A DNA stretch of 64,000 nucleotides from Triticum aestivum (GCF_018294505.1 NC_057810.1:703649622-703713621); one strand, 5' to 3'. Shown: positions 1 through 11,971, numbered from the stretch's first letter. The notes: generated by a model not told the origin, from the letters alone. Program-made: numbers and translations.

Positions 1-518
1 GGTTCTGTAGTAACTTGATCTGAAGTTTCATGATCAATATCATTAGCTTCCTCACTGATTGGTGTAGTTGTCACAGGAACCGGTTTCTGTGATGAACTAT
101 TTTCCAATAAGGGAGCAGGTACAGTTACCTCATCAAGTTCTACTTTCCTCCCACTCACTTCTTTCGAGAGAAACTCCTTCTCTAGAAAGGATCCGAATTT
201 AGCAACAGAAGTCTTGCCTTCAGATCTGTGGTAGAAGGTGTACCCAATAGTCTCTTTTGGGTATCCTATGAAGACACGTTTCTCTGATTTGGGTTCAAAC
301 TTATCTGGTTGAAGTTTCTTCACATAAGCATCGCAACTCCAAACTTTAAGAAATGACAACTTTGGTTTCTTTCCAAACCATAGTTCATAAGGTGTCGTCT
401 CAACGGATTTTGATGGTGCCCTATTTAACGTGAATGCGGTCGTCTCTAAAGCATAACCCCAAAATGATAGCGGTAAATCAGTAAGAAATATCATAGATCG
501 CACCATATCTAGTGATCT
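1..518 (-). mobile_element. Copia (Angela/BARE-like) pol fragment
   Basis: This scrap matches 9643-10157 almost base for base (hand reading suggests about 97 percent identity), in the same orientation. On the minus strand it encodes the end of a Copia integrase and the linker before reverse transcriptase. It stops abruptly at about 518, where Gypsy gag sequence begins. It does not complement the Angela copy on the far side of Gypsy A but overlaps the same part of pol, so it is a second copy rather than the other half of that element. The left end runs off the window. Confidence 0.85.
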
Positions 519-1530
519 ATCCCAAATCCGGCAAGAGCCCATCGAAACAGTACATCATTACTGGGCCAGATTCCTCCTGGTCATGAACAGGATAAAGGAC
601 TGCTGTGAAGAGGACGCAATTTCATTCTTTTGCTTTAATTGCATGGACGAAGGAATCCTCAACGCCGTAAGTCGTCGCGAAATTACATGCTCTGCCGACT
701 TGGCGTCCATAGTATGGAAGTACTGTGTGATGGAGAGCGCCTGGAAAACCGAAATCAAATTTTGGGATAATCCGGCCTTGAACACAACCCCAGTCCAAAA
801 TAAAAGGGTGCATCATTACCAGGCACCTGGGTTAAATACCAAAAAGCAAAAACCCTTTAAAGGGCATGGAACCGCACTGGAGGGATGGCTCAATGGACCC
901 TGCAAAATTCACAGTACAGAGGGCGCCACGCCAACTCATAGCCTTAGAGCATGCTGGATACTATGGCAGGTGGCCAAAAGTGGCGAAGAGCTTCTAGCTC
1001 CAGAGCACCTGCCCAGCAATACCAGTACGGTATTAACAGTCTTCAAAACTTTCGCATCAAATAATATGCGGAAACGAACACTCTGCAACCTCGCCGAAGT
1101 CCACCAGGTAGCAACAATAAATCCATGGGGTGACACGGCTATTACCTTCAACGCCAGTGACGAACCTAAATTCCAAACAGCCCGAGCACCAGCCGCATTG
1201 GTCCTCAGTCCAATAGTGGACAGCTTTCGCCTTACCAAGGTACTCATGGATGGCGGCAGCGGATTAAACCTCATTTACGAGGAAACCCTTCGAAAAATGG
1301 AAATAGACTGGAGCCGCATTGAGCGAAGCAGCGTAACCTTTAGAGGAATAATCCCCAGTAGGGAAGCATGATGTACAGGAAAAATCACACTGGATGTGGT
1401 GTTCGGCACGCCAGATAATTACATGTCCGAGGAGGTCACATTCCAAGTGGCCCCGTTCAGCAGCGGATACCACGCTCTATTAGGGTGAGAGGCATTCACA
1501 ATTTTTCAAGCTATACCCCATTACAGGTAC
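519..1530 (+). pseudogene. Gypsy A gag C-terminus and aspartic protease, broken
   Basis: An open frame from about 583 to 1371 carries the tail of gag followed by a retropepsin-like domain. The active-site region reads LMDGGSGLNLIY at about 1246-1281; the same DGGS form is seen in Gypsy B at about 22630. The gag zinc knuckle is not recognisable. In-frame stops occur at 1369-1371 and at about 1486-1488, after which the protease tail continues. The product would normally cut the Gag-Pol polyprotein inside the virus-like particle. The stops make this copy non-functional. Confidence 0.75.
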
Positions 1531-3906
1531 TTGAAGCTCAAAATGCCCGAACCCAACGGAATCAACACTCTTGCTAGTGACCCGGACATAGCACTCCGCG
1601 CCAAAAATAAAACAGCCGCACTTGCCCTTGAGGCACTATCCGAAGCCCTAGCGGCCGAAGAACTCACTGCACTGCGCTCCACGGTGAATAGGGACAATGT
1701 GATACTCGATAAGAGATCCAAGTCCGCCTCTTTTAAACCGGCGGACGAAAGAGTCAAATTCCAAGTCCATCCAACGGACCCTACAAAAATGGCCTCCATC
1801 GGGCCACAATTAAACCCTGATGTAGTCGCCGCACTACGAGAATTCCTACGCGAAAATTGGGACATCTTTGCCTGGCACCCTTCAGACATGCCAGGAATCC
1901 CACGCCGGCTGGCCGAACACAGCCTCAATATCCTAAAAGGATTCAAACCAGTCAAACAAGCTCTTCGGCGCTTCTCCGAACCCAAGAGACAGGCCATGGG
2001 AGAGGAACTAGCCAAACTATTGGAGGCCGGATTCATTAGAGATATAGAACATCCGGACTGGCTAGCAAACCTGGTAATGGTACCAAAGAAGGACAAATCC
2101 TGGTGCCTATGTGTCGATTTCAAGGACCTTAACAAGGCTTGCCCAAAGGATCCCTTCCCCCTTCCCCGCATTGATCAAATTATCGACGCTACCGCAGGAC
2201 ACGATTCATTGTGCTTCCTCGATGCATACTCCGGCTACCACCAAATTAAGATGGCAGAGCCAGACCAAGCCGCAACGGAATTCATCACTCCATACAGCCC
2301 ATTCTGCTTCAACACAATGCCTTTCGGGCTCAAAAACGCCGGCGCAACATATCAGCGCATGATTCAGACATGTCTGGCAAACCAGATAGGCAAAACAGTG
2401 GAGGCACACGTAGATGATGTGGTCGTCAAGTCCAAGCATATTGAAACCCTAGTAGACGACCTGAGGCTCACATTCGACAATCTCCGAGCATATGACATTA
2501 AGCTCAACCCGGAAATATGAGTTTTCGGTGTACCAGCCGGAAAGCTCCTGGGCTTCCTCGTATCCGGCAGAGGAATTGAAGCAAACCCAGCCAAGATCCG
2601 AGCTCTATCACAATTGGATATCCCAAAAGACCTCAAACAAATACAAAAATTGACTGGATGTGTGGCGGCTCTAAGCCGCTTTATCTCCCGCTTAGGAGAA
2701 AAGGCATTACCCCTTTATTGCCTCCTGCGGCGCATCGAACACTTCGAGTGGACGGATGCCGCCACGCCCGTCCTCGAAGAAATCAAAGCCATATTGGCAA
2801 CAAACCCGGTCCTGGTCGCGCCCAACATGGGCGAACCAATGCTATTATACATCGCGGCAACCCATCAAGTTGTGAGCACGGTGCTCGTTGTCGAACGAGA
2901 AACGGACGGACACAAGTTCCCTCTCCAAAAACCAGTTTACTACGTGTCCACTGTCCTAACTCCATGCAAGTCACGGTACCCGCATTATCAAAAGATAGCA
3001 TACGCGGTGTTCATGGCATCCCGGAAGCCGCGACACTATTTCCAAGAGTGTTCGATAACAGTAGCCTCCGAAGTACCTCTTAATGACATTATAAACAACC
3101 GCGACGCAACGGGCCGGATTGCCAAATGGGCCATCGAGCTCCTCCCGTTCGACATAACTTACAAGCCAAGGCGAGCTATTAAGTCGCAGGTTTTGGCCGA
3201 CTTCATCGCCGAATGGACTGAAGCCGAACTCCCTAAAGAGTACATCGCATATTCCATCTGGATCATGCACTTCGACGGCTCCAAAATGTTGGCTGGCCTG
3301 GGGGCTGGCATCGTTCTGACGTCCCCAACCGGAGATACAGTCCAATACGTACTTCAGATAATGTACACGGACTCCAACAACACAGCTGAATACGAGGCCC
3401 TTCTACATGGTCTCCGGATGGCAGTCTCCATGGGCATTCAGTGCCTAGAGGTCCGCGGGGATTCAAACCTCGCGATATCCCAAATAAATGGAGACTTTGA
3501 CGCCAAGGATCCGAAAATGGCAGCTTATCGCAACGCCGTCTTAAAAATGTCAGCTCGGTTTGAGGGGCTCGAATTTCACCACATAGCCCGGGAGAACAAC
3601 CAGGCAGCAGACGTGTTGGCACGCATTGGCGCAAAGCGCGATGCCGTCCCTCCCAACATCTTCCTAGAGAGGCTTTTCAAGCCATCCATATCATGGGAGG
3701 GAGAGTCCGGAAATAACAGCTCGGACCCAACCACACTACCCCTCACCGAACATTCTGACATAGTTGGTGGCTCCGCCAACGAAATAACATCGTCAGCCCA
3801 CGCAATAATGGCAGTCATTGCCCCGTGGACAGAACCATTCCTAGCCTACCTAACTAGGCAAGAACTTCCCGAGGAGCAAAACAAGGCCCGCTGCATAGTG
3901 CGGTGA
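1531..3906 (+). pseudogene. Gypsy A reverse transcriptase and RNase H, broken
   Basis: The region from 1531 to 2520 holds the reverse transcriptase fingers and palm, with LVMVPKKDKSW, FLDAYSGYHQI and MPFGLKNAGATYQ blocks typical of Ty3/Gypsy. The catalytic YxDD box reads HVDD at about 2406-2417, so the tyrosine is replaced. A stop at 2518-2520 splits the domain. The frame resumes through the thumb and connection (2521-3230), then an RNase H domain starting near MHFDGSK (about 3266), with the second acidic site in DSNNTAEYEALL and a third in RGDSNLAI. A further stop lies at 3904-3906. Several breaks mean this copy cannot make an intact polyprotein. Confidence 0.85.
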
Positions 3907-5057
3907 TCTAAAGCCTATAAAGTCCACGAGGGAGAGCTTTATAAGAAAAGCACAGCCGGAGTCCTTCAAAGGTGTATCTCCAAAGAGGAAGGGCGAAATC
4001 TTCTGGCTGAAATTCATGCCGGACTCGGCGGGCACCACGCCGCAGCCCGGGCCCTTGTAGGCAAGGCCTTCCGTACAGGATTTTATTGGCCGACAGCCCG
4101 GGCAGATGCTCAGGACTTGGTCCGACGATGCGTAGGATGCCAGCTCTTTGCTAATCAAAGCCACATGCCACCCACTGCCCTCAAAACTATACCCATCACC
4201 TGGCCGTTCGCGGTCTAGGGACTTGATATGGTCGGACCCCTTAAAGGAGGAACCCGCAAGCAAAAATACCTAATGGTCATGGTGGATAAATTCACCAAAT
4301 GGATAGAGGCAAAGCCTGTTAAGACGGCCGAATCCGGACCGGTGATAGACTTCATATCAGGGGTAGTACACCATTACGGCGTCCCCAATAGCATCATCAC
4401 TAATAATGGCACGAACTTCACGGCCGACGAGGTCCAACTCTGGTGCAAAAACATGGGCATCAAGCTCGACTACGCTTCAGTCTATCACCCTCAAACTAAC
4501 GGTCAAGTCGAGCGAGCAAACGGTCTAATCATGAGCGGCATTAAACCCAGACTAGTGCGGTCCCTCAAGGAATCTAATACGCACTGGGTAGAGGACCTCG
4601 ACTCCGCACTATGGGGGCTGCGGACCACGCCGAATCGCACTACCGGATTCACACCATTTTTTATGGTGTACGGCGCAGAGGCAGTTTTGCCCTGCGACAT
4701 AATTCATGACTCACCTCGCGTGCGCATGTACGAAGAAAGAGAAGCCGAGCTCGATCGGCAAGACAGTTTGGACGCCTTGGAGGAGGAGCGCGACGTGGCA
4801 AAAGCCCGTTCCGCATTCTATCAAAGCAGGCTCAAAGATACCAAAGCAGAGAAGTACGGGCCAAAGCTTACAACGTTGGCGAATTAGTTCTACGCCTGCC
4901 GGACAAGAAAAAGGACAAACTTAAGCCCAAATGGGAGGGTCCCTTCATCATCGACCAAGTCCTGACAGGCGGTGCGTACCGTTTGCGAAACGCATCGGAT
5001 AACCGACTGGAGCCGAACCCATGGAATGCAGCCCGTCTCCGAAGATTTTACGCCTAG
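3907..5057 (+). pseudogene. Gypsy A integrase, broken
   Basis: The frame after 3906 gives the N-terminal HHCC zinc domain (HAGLGGHH, then CVGC at about 4129-4140). A stop follows at 4216-4218, then the catalytic core from 4228. Of the DDE triad, the first Asp (VDKFTKWIEA) and the Glu (NGQVERANG) are present. The second Asp position reads ITNNGTNF, with Asn in place of Asp, at about 4396-4419. A frameshift near 4850-4870 moves the reading into another frame, in which the C-terminal region (KPKWEGPF and WNAARLRRFYA) runs to a stop at 5055-5057. Family knowledge predicts no strand transfer with that substitution. Confidence 0.85.
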
Positions 5058-5858
5058 CGCCAGACTCGGGGTTTGTCTCTTTCCTCCATCTATATTTTAT
5101 ACTTTAACTATCTTTTATTTCTCTCCGTCTCCCTCCTTTTTCTGAAGCCGTTGAAGGCTCGTTTGTGCATTGTTCGCACACACTTGACGCGTTGTCCGCG
5201 CTCAGTATACCTGGGGGCTTCTTTAACAGAAGCTTATTTCTACGGGCTTTATGCCCAACACATGTGTCACACTTCCGCATGTACCTTTTATTCACCATTA
5301 TATGCATCGATATGACTTAAGTTTTGGCCAAGCTGGGTTGCCTGACTCCTGTGCTTACCCTGCGTTCCCGATTGTTCGGCTAGGTGGTAAAGGGAGCACC
5401 TCTGCGATTGTTACCGCCGGGTCAGCCGGACGTGTACCTCAGACTGGGTGAAGCCGAAAGCTAGCGTTCTTAAGGGAATATTCGGTCGGTGAACTAAAAG
5501 ACGATTTCTTACTTATTCATTTATCTGCCCCCAGATGTTTTTCTGCTTTTTTCGCAGTCCGGACATGCACTTTAGGGCATGCCTCCCAGGGAAAGGAACC
5601 CCTAACGGAACTATTCTCTCTGGAAGATGTTTCTTACTAACCATGTAATATAACATAACTAGTTGGGCACTTGTCTGATAGAGCACCAATGACCCCAACG
5701 CCTGGTCTCCACGCATGCCCCGGTTCTTACATAACCGCGAGGGTATTCGGACACACTCCGGACTATAGGGTCCCGAGGTTGAAGTGAAAGGGTCCGCTAC
5801 GACAAACGATCTACAATCCGGCTAGAAGGCATTTTACATGTCATTTTTTATTACATAG
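5058..5858. other. Gypsy A spacer between pol and antisense ORF
   Basis: There is no supported gene in this stretch. It lies between the 3' end of pol (plus strand) and the 3' end of the antisense ORF (minus strand), so both convergent transcripts would end here. The part at about 5330-5463 is recognisably homologous to 23563-23687 in Gypsy B, although the two elements differ strongly elsewhere. Confidence 0.6.
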
Positions 5859-8632
5859 TCAAATTGACTGATTGTATTCCTCTTCAATACCATCTAATAG
5901 GCTGTCTAGTTTATAGTCCCGTTGGGAATACTTTGCGGCCAACTCTACTTGGCCGTACACTAAGCTCACAGGGATCTCCTTCCCATCGGGCCCCACAGGT
6001 CCAACCTCGGCCATGTGGTTTGGGTCAGCCTTCGTGTACCGCGTCTTCACCATGGCCCAGGCCTCCTTGGCGCCTTGACGGCAGGCCGATATCTTCCGTA
6101 GCCGGAAGCGCCGCCGTGCTCCCTGAAGCCTCTCTGCAATCTCTCCAAGGCCTTCGGGTAGGGAGATGGATGGCCACAAGGCCTGGGCGACGTCTCTCAT
6201 CACCTGCCGAACTCGTTCGTGCAGTTGCAGCAGCTCGGGAAGTAGGTCACCCGTTGAACCGGGCATTTCCTCTGCAGGACGACCTGTGAGCATACCTACA
6301 GACATATTTCTGTCAGTCGACTTCCTCGCCGAACTCTTCTTATCAAAAAAGCTCGCTCAAGCACTTACTATAAATGCTGCGACGAAGCCGCCGATTCTCC
6401 TTAACGGAGTCAGACAGCTGGGCTCGAACATCCTTTAGTTCCTCACCCAGCTGGGTGTTGGCATCTTGGAGATTATTTTTCTCTTGCCTCACCCTTGTAA
6501 GCACATTCTCGCCGGCCTTTAACTGGCGCAGGAGATGTTGCTTGTCCGGATCTAGTCCGGCGCCATCTGCAATATTATTGTCAGACTTATACACACGCCG
6601 CACTTCACAAACTACTTATCTTTCTAAGTATATATTACCGGAGGGGGTCTCTGTGGCTCCCCTTGGGCGGCTAGTGCGGCCTTAAGCTGGGCCTTGCACT
6701 CTTCAAGCTCCTGAGACAGTCGGGTATTCTTTTCCGTAAGATCCTGCATAACAAATGATCCTTAAATCAGTTCTCCTAACTATTTTAAGTCTTGGGGGCT
6801 AATGGCATATATAACTGTCAAATTTCCTCACCCGTATGTCCTTTACATACTGCTCCGTGGCTCTGGCTAGACCATCTTGAGCGGCACGAAGGTGCGCGTC
6901 TCCCGAATTGAAGGCGTTCAATGCCTCTTGGGAGAAACATGCGTCATGAAGAACTGTCCAGCGGCGCCTGTGATTCATGGCACTCTCCACCTCGGAGTTG
7001 GTGGCGGCCAATCTGTCGGCATCCTCTGTCGGAGGAGCACCCGACGCACGCCTCGTGTTTACCTCCGCTTCCGGACCCGGCGTTGGATCCTGGCTGGCAG
7101 AGGCTCGATTGACCATCTCTCTGGACACAGTCCGGCGAGTGCTCCTTTTCCTGAAAGGAGCACCAGCGTTAACATACCTTCCCAGCATCAATCCTGGGAA
7201 TACGGTGACACGCATTACCATTGCGGCGGTGTTTCAGTCTGGACCGCACTTCTTTTCAGCCTGCTTGGCCGTGCTGCCTCTTGGTTGCTAGCTGCCACGG
7301 GCTCGGCCTCCCGCCTCAAAGGCACCCCCTGCGAAACACCATTGATATACGATGATCGAAGATAAGCACGGATGGGTAATTAGCAAAGTACTGGGGCTTC
7401 GGTCTTAGTTACCTGTGAGGCTAGGAGTATTCCGGGGTAGTAGGCCGTAATGGCGACCAAGGCATTATCGATGCTTAGTTGGTGAAATACCCCATCAATC
7501 AGCTCCACCGATATGTCCGGATCCTCTTGGGAGGCCGGATCGAGGAACCATTCCGGATCCTCGGGTTGCGGAGGCGGGCTGTTTATATCTTCTACGGCCC
7601 AACGCAGTTCCTGCGTCGAACTCATAAAATGAAATATATAACCATGGGAGTACGGATCGGATGTGCGGAAAAGGGGATGTTCGCTTACCCAGCTTCGAGG
7701 ATTGTTCATAAAAAATCCGTTCAATGGACTGACGCGGAGAAAATCCTCCTCTCCCCCCTTGTACAGCGCGGACAAAATCTTCACCAGATCGGCGATCGAT
7801 CCCGGCCCCTTACGACTGTGACGGGTGGCGTCATCCTCCCCGTTGAAATCCCACATGGGGTGGCCCCTATACTGGAGCGGCTGCACCCCCCGCATAATGC
7901 ATGTGGCCATGACAGTGATCATGGTCAGTCCGGAATGAGCCAGCAACATTATTCGGCTCATCAGGTAAAGGACATCCTTGTCACTGTTCCTCTGGGGGCT
8001 CCGTGGACGCCAACTTAGGCGTTTCTTCAAGGGAGCATTACTGAACTCTGGGATACCGGTCCGAACGGGATCCGGTAGCGGGGCGTCTTCTATATAAAAC
8101 CATTCCGAAGGCCAGTCTTCGGACGCCTTCTTCGGGGTTCCGGATAGATATCCGGTCCCGGCGATGCGCCATAGCTCGGCTCTGCCCACTTGATATATTG
8201 ACCCCTCATGAGAACGGGGTATGAGGCAGAATAATCTCTTCCATAGCGCAAAATGAGCCTCGACGCCCAAAAACAGTTCACAAAGGGCTACGAAGCCCGC
8301 GATGTGCAGAATGGAGGCAGGCGTAAGGTGGTGCAGCTGGAGTCCATAGAACTCCAGGAGCCCCCGGAGAAACGGATGTATTGGAAATCCGAGTCCTCTT
8401 ATTAGATAAGAGACAAAGCATACCCGCTCTCCTTTGGAAGGATCGGGGATGCTCTCCACTTGCTTTCCACCCTTGTAGGTGGCGAGTCCGACTCGAACCG
8501 GAACCATGAAGGACGGGGGAAAAATCCCTTGGTTTGGAGCGTCACTAGCTTGCTATGCGGGACTGAGCATCTCTCCCAATCCCCAGGCTTGGGGCTGGGA
8601 GGGCGAGAGGAGGAGCCGCGTCGACTGTCCAT
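5859..8632 (-). CDS. Gypsy A antisense spliced ORF, PF04195-type (putative gypsy-type transposon domain)
   Basis: A multi-exon gene runs opposite to pol. The start is an ATG at 8632. The first segment is continued in another frame from about 8507, either by a small frameshift near 8515 or by an unrecognised splice. The block 8507-7380 contains IRGLGFPIHPFLRGLLEFYG and a following HIAGFVALCELFLGVE stretch, the signature of the Pfam family called putative gypsy-type transposon. A donor (CAG/GTAACT on the minus strand, near 7413) fits its end. Later exons lie at about 7340-6830, 6745-6640, 6560-6365 and 6300-5859. They are rich in heptad-like coiled coil (LRQLKAGENVLTRVRQEK) and end in a conserved tail before a stop at 5859. 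Function is unknown. It is far less damaged than the sense pol. Confidence 0.7.
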
Positions 8633-8947
8633 GGTAGAATGGATTTTTTGGTCAGAGGCGCTCCGATGAAAGCTTGCGAAGGGCGGACGGTGTGATTCGG
8701 ATCTAGATCCTCGTCTCTTTTTATAGGCAGCTCATTTGCGCAGCTAGGGGGAAAGTGTAAAAATACCCTGGCTTTTCGCATTCGTTCAACACGTGGAAGA
8801 TGGCCATGATTGGGCATGGAAGCCAAGGAGCGCAGCATTTATCAGAAGCCGGACATTATTCGACAAGTATATGGAATTTGGAGAAGAACCCGCCTCGCAA
8901 TGCCGAAGACAATCTACGCGCCGGACTCATCGTCATTGAAGCCTGGT
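8633..8947. promoter_or_regulatory. Leader/promoter region of the Gypsy A antisense ORF
   Basis: This interval lies between the antisense ORF start and the polypurine tract, so it must hold any promoter for the antisense gene. On the minus strand a TATA-like CTATAAAAAGAG occurs at about 8726-8715, roughly 90 bases upstream of the ATG at 8632. Promoter activity is inferred only from position and this motif. Confidence 0.4.
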
Positions 8948-8958
8948 TCGGGGGCTAC
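8948..8958 (+). other. Polypurine tract of Gypsy A
   Basis: The purine-rich run TCGGGGGCTAC directly precedes the 3' LTR start (TGAGGGAGTCC). The equivalent sequence TTCAGGGGCTAC sits before the 3' LTR of Gypsy B at 42053. This is the plus-strand primer position for Gypsy replication. Confidence 0.6.
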
Positions 8959-9435
8959 TGAGGGAGTCCTGGATTAGGGGGTGTCCGGATAGCCGAACTA
9001 TCACCGCTGGCCGGACTCCTAGACTATGAAGATACAAGATTGAAGACTTCGTCCCGTGTCCGGATGGGGCTTTCCTTGGCGTGGAAGAGAAGCTTGGCGA
9101 TACGGATATGTAGATCTCCTACCATTGTAACCGACTCTGTGTAACCCTAGCCCTCTCCGGTGTCTATTTAAACCGGAGGGTTTTAGTCCGTAGAAAAAAG
9201 GAACAACAATCATACCATAGGCTAGCTTCTAGGGTTTAGCCTCTCTGATCTCGTGGTAGATCTACTCTTGTACTACCCATATCATCAATATTAATCAAGC
9301 AGGAGTAGGGTTTTACCTCCATCGAGAGGGCCCGAACCTGGGGAAAAACATCGTGTCCCTTGTCTCATGTTACCATCCGCCTAGACGCACAGTTCGGGAC
9401 CCCCTACCCGAGATCCTCCGGTTTTGACACCGACA
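8959..9435 (+). repeat. Gypsy A 3' LTR
   Basis: A 477-bp LTR begins TGAGGGAGTCCTGG and ends TTTTGACACCGACA. It contains a TATA-like CTATTTAAACC at about 9164-9174. It is clearly homologous along its length to the Gypsy B LTRs (19494-19965 and 42053-42524). Its outer flank is Angela-like Copia reverse transcriptase (CCGATCATCGGG from 9436), which defines the insertion target. Confidence 0.9.
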
Positions 9436-9436
9436 C

Positions 9437-10793
9437 CGATCATCGGGCAAGTCAACCAAAGTCCATACTTTGTTCTCATACATGGATCGCATCTCAGATT
9501 TCATGGCCTCAAGCCATTTTACGGAATCTGGTCTCATCATCGCTTCCTCATAGTTCGTAGGTTTTCCATGGTCAAGTAACATGACTTCCAAAATAGGATT
9601 ATTGTACCACTCTGGACGGATCTTACTCTGGTTGACCTACGAGGTTCTGTAGTAACTTGATGTGAAGTTTCATGATCAATATCATTAGCTTCCTCACTGA
9701 TTGGTGTAGTTCTCACAGGAACCGGTTTCTGTGATGAACTATTTTCCAATAAGGGAGCAGGTACAGTTACCTCATCAAGTTCTACTTTCCTCCCACTCAC
9801 TTCTTTCGAGAGAAACTCCTTCTCTAGAAAGGATCCGAATTTAGCAACAAAAGTCTTGCCTTCAGATCTGTGATAGAAGGTGTACCCAATAGTCTCTTTT
9901 GGGTATCCTATGAAGACACATTTCTTTGATTTGGGTTTGATCTTATCTGGTTGAAGTTTCTTCACATAAGCATCGCAGCCCCAAACTTTAAGAAATGACA
10001 ACTTTGCTTTCTTGCCAAACCATAGTTCATAAGGCGTCCTCTCAACGGATTTTGATGGTGCCCTATTTAACGTGAATGCGGTCGTCTCTAAAGCATAACC
10101 CCAAAACGATAGCGGTAAATCAGTAAGAGACATCATAGATCGCACCATATCTAGTAAAGTGTGATTAGGACATTCAGACACACCATTACGTTGTGGTGTT
10201 TCGGGTGGCGTGAGTTGTGAAACTATTCCGCATTGTTTCAAATGTAAACCAAACTCGTAACTCAAATATTCTCCTCCACGATCAGATCGTAGAAACTTTA
10301 TTTTCTTGTTACGATGACTTTCAACTTCACTCTGAAATTCCTTGAACTTTTCAAATGTTTCAGACTTATGTTTTGTTAAGTAGATATACCCATATCTGCT
10401 CAAATCATCTATGAAGGTGAGAAAATAATGATACCCGCTGCGAGCCTCAATATTCATTGGACCACATGCATCAGTATGTATGATTTCCAACAAATCAGTT
10501 GCTCGCTCCATAGTTCCGGAGAATGGTGTTTTAGTCATCTTGCCCATGAGGCACGGTTCGCAGGTACCAAGTGATTCATAGTCAAGTGATTCTAGAAGTC
10601 CATCAGTATGGAGTTTCTTCATGCGCTTTACACCAATATGAACCAAACGGCAGTGCCACAAATAAGTTGCACTATCATTATCAACTCTGCATCTTTTGGT
10701 TTCAACAGTATGAATATGTGTACCACTACTATCGAGATTTAATAAAAACAGACCACTCTTCAAGGGTGCATGACCATAAATGATATTACTCAT
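9437..10793 (-). pseudogene. Angela-like pol: GAG-pre-integrase, integrase, start of reverse transcriptase
   Basis: The minus-strand frame encodes the GAG-pre-integrase zinc region (LWHCRLVHIGVKRMKKL, CEPCLMGKM). The integrase core follows with its catalytic acids visible in HTDACGPM, LRSDRGGEY and GVSEC. After integrase comes the TRVRSVQ linker. A frame change near 9540-9590 leads into the first reverse transcriptase block (NYEEAMMRPDSVKWLEAMKS), which ends at 9437 where the Gypsy A LTR begins. The catalytic part of reverse transcriptase and RNase H are absent from the window. The integrase frame itself is open. Confidence 0.85.
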
Positions 10794-11026
10794 ATAAATA
10801 GAACAACCATTATTCTCTGATTTAAATGAATAACCGTCTCACATCAAACAAGATCCAGATATAATGTTCATGCTCAACACTGGCACCAAATAACAGTTAT
10901 TTAGGTCTAAAACTAATCCCGAAGGTAGATGTAGAGGTAGCGTGCCGACCGCGGTCACATCGACTTTGGAACCATTTCCCATGCGCACACCTCGTCCTTA
11001 GCCAATCTTCGCTTAATCCGTAGTCC

Positions 11027-11971
11027 CTATTTCGAGTTGCAAATATTAGCAACAGAACCAGTATCAAATACCCAGGTACTACTGCGAGCATTAGTAAGGT
11101 ATACATCAATAACATGTATATCACATATACCTTTGTTCACCTTGCCATCCTTCTTATCCGCCAAATACTTGGGGCAGTTCCGCTTCCAGTGACCACTCTG
11201 CTTGCAGTAGAAGCACTCAGTCTCAGGCTTAGGTCCAGATTTGGGTTTCTTCTCTTGAGCAGCAACTTGTTTGCGATTCTTCTTGAAGTTCCCCTTCTTC
11301 TTCCCTTTACCCTTTTTCTCGAAACTGGTGGTCTTATTGACCATCAACACTTGATGCTCCTTCTTGATTTATACCTCTGCAGCCTTTAGCATTGCGAAGA
11401 GCTCGGGAATAGTCTTGTCCCTCCCTTGCATATTATAGTTCATCACGAAGCTCTTGTAGCTTGGTGGTAGTGATTGAAGAATTCTATCAATGACACTATC
11501 ATCAGGAAGATTAACTCCCAGTTGAATCAAGTGATTATTATACCCAGACATTTTGAGTATATGTTCACTGACAGAACTATTCTTTTCCATCTTGCAGCTA
11601 TAGAACTTATTGGAGACTTCATATCTCTCAATCCGGGCATTTGCTTGAAATATTAACTTCAACTCCTGGAACATCTCATATGCTCCATGACGTTCAAAAC
11701 GTCGTTGAAGTCCCGGTTCTAAGCCATAAAGCATGGCACACTGAACTATCGAGTAGTCATCAACTTTGCTCTGCCAGACGTTCTTAACATCGTCAGTTGC
11801 ATCTGCAGCAGGACTGGCACCCAGCGGTGCTTCCAGGACGTAATTCTTCTGTGAAGCAATGAGGATAATCCTTATGTTACGGACCCAGTCCGTGTAATTG
11901 CTACCATCATCTTTCAACTTAGCTTTCTCAAGGAACGTATTAAAATTCAACGGAACAACAGCACGAGCCAT
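11027..11971 (-). pseudogene. Angela-like gag and protease, with an internal stop
   Basis: The start is an ATG at 11971 (MARAVVPLNFNTFLEK). The gag capsid-like domain runs to an in-frame stop at 11371-11369. Immediately after it, the same frame continues with a basic segment and a CCHC zinc knuckle (CFYCKQSGHWKRNCP, about 11210-11166), then the protease active site VFDTGSVANIC near 11065. The next stop is at about 11027, beyond which protease remnants continue in other frames to about 10800. Gag forms the particle and binds RNA through the knuckle. The stop after the capsid domain looks like decay. Confidence 0.8.

Larger units (their letters stand above)
519..9435 (+). mobile_element. Gypsy retrotransposon A (Fatima-like), 5' truncated
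   Basis: Order on the plus strand is gag remnant, protease, reverse transcriptase, RNase H and integrase (to 5057), then a spacer, an antisense spliced ORF (8632-5859), a polypurine tract and the 3' LTR (8959-9435). The 5' LTR and most of gag are missing: the left end joins a Copia scrap at about 518/519 with no LTR terminus. The right LTR end lies in Angela-type Copia reverse transcriptase, so the element inserted into Copia DNA. The LTR resembles those of Gypsy B. The name Fatima-like is from recall of the LTR start and is not verified. Confidence 0.85.
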
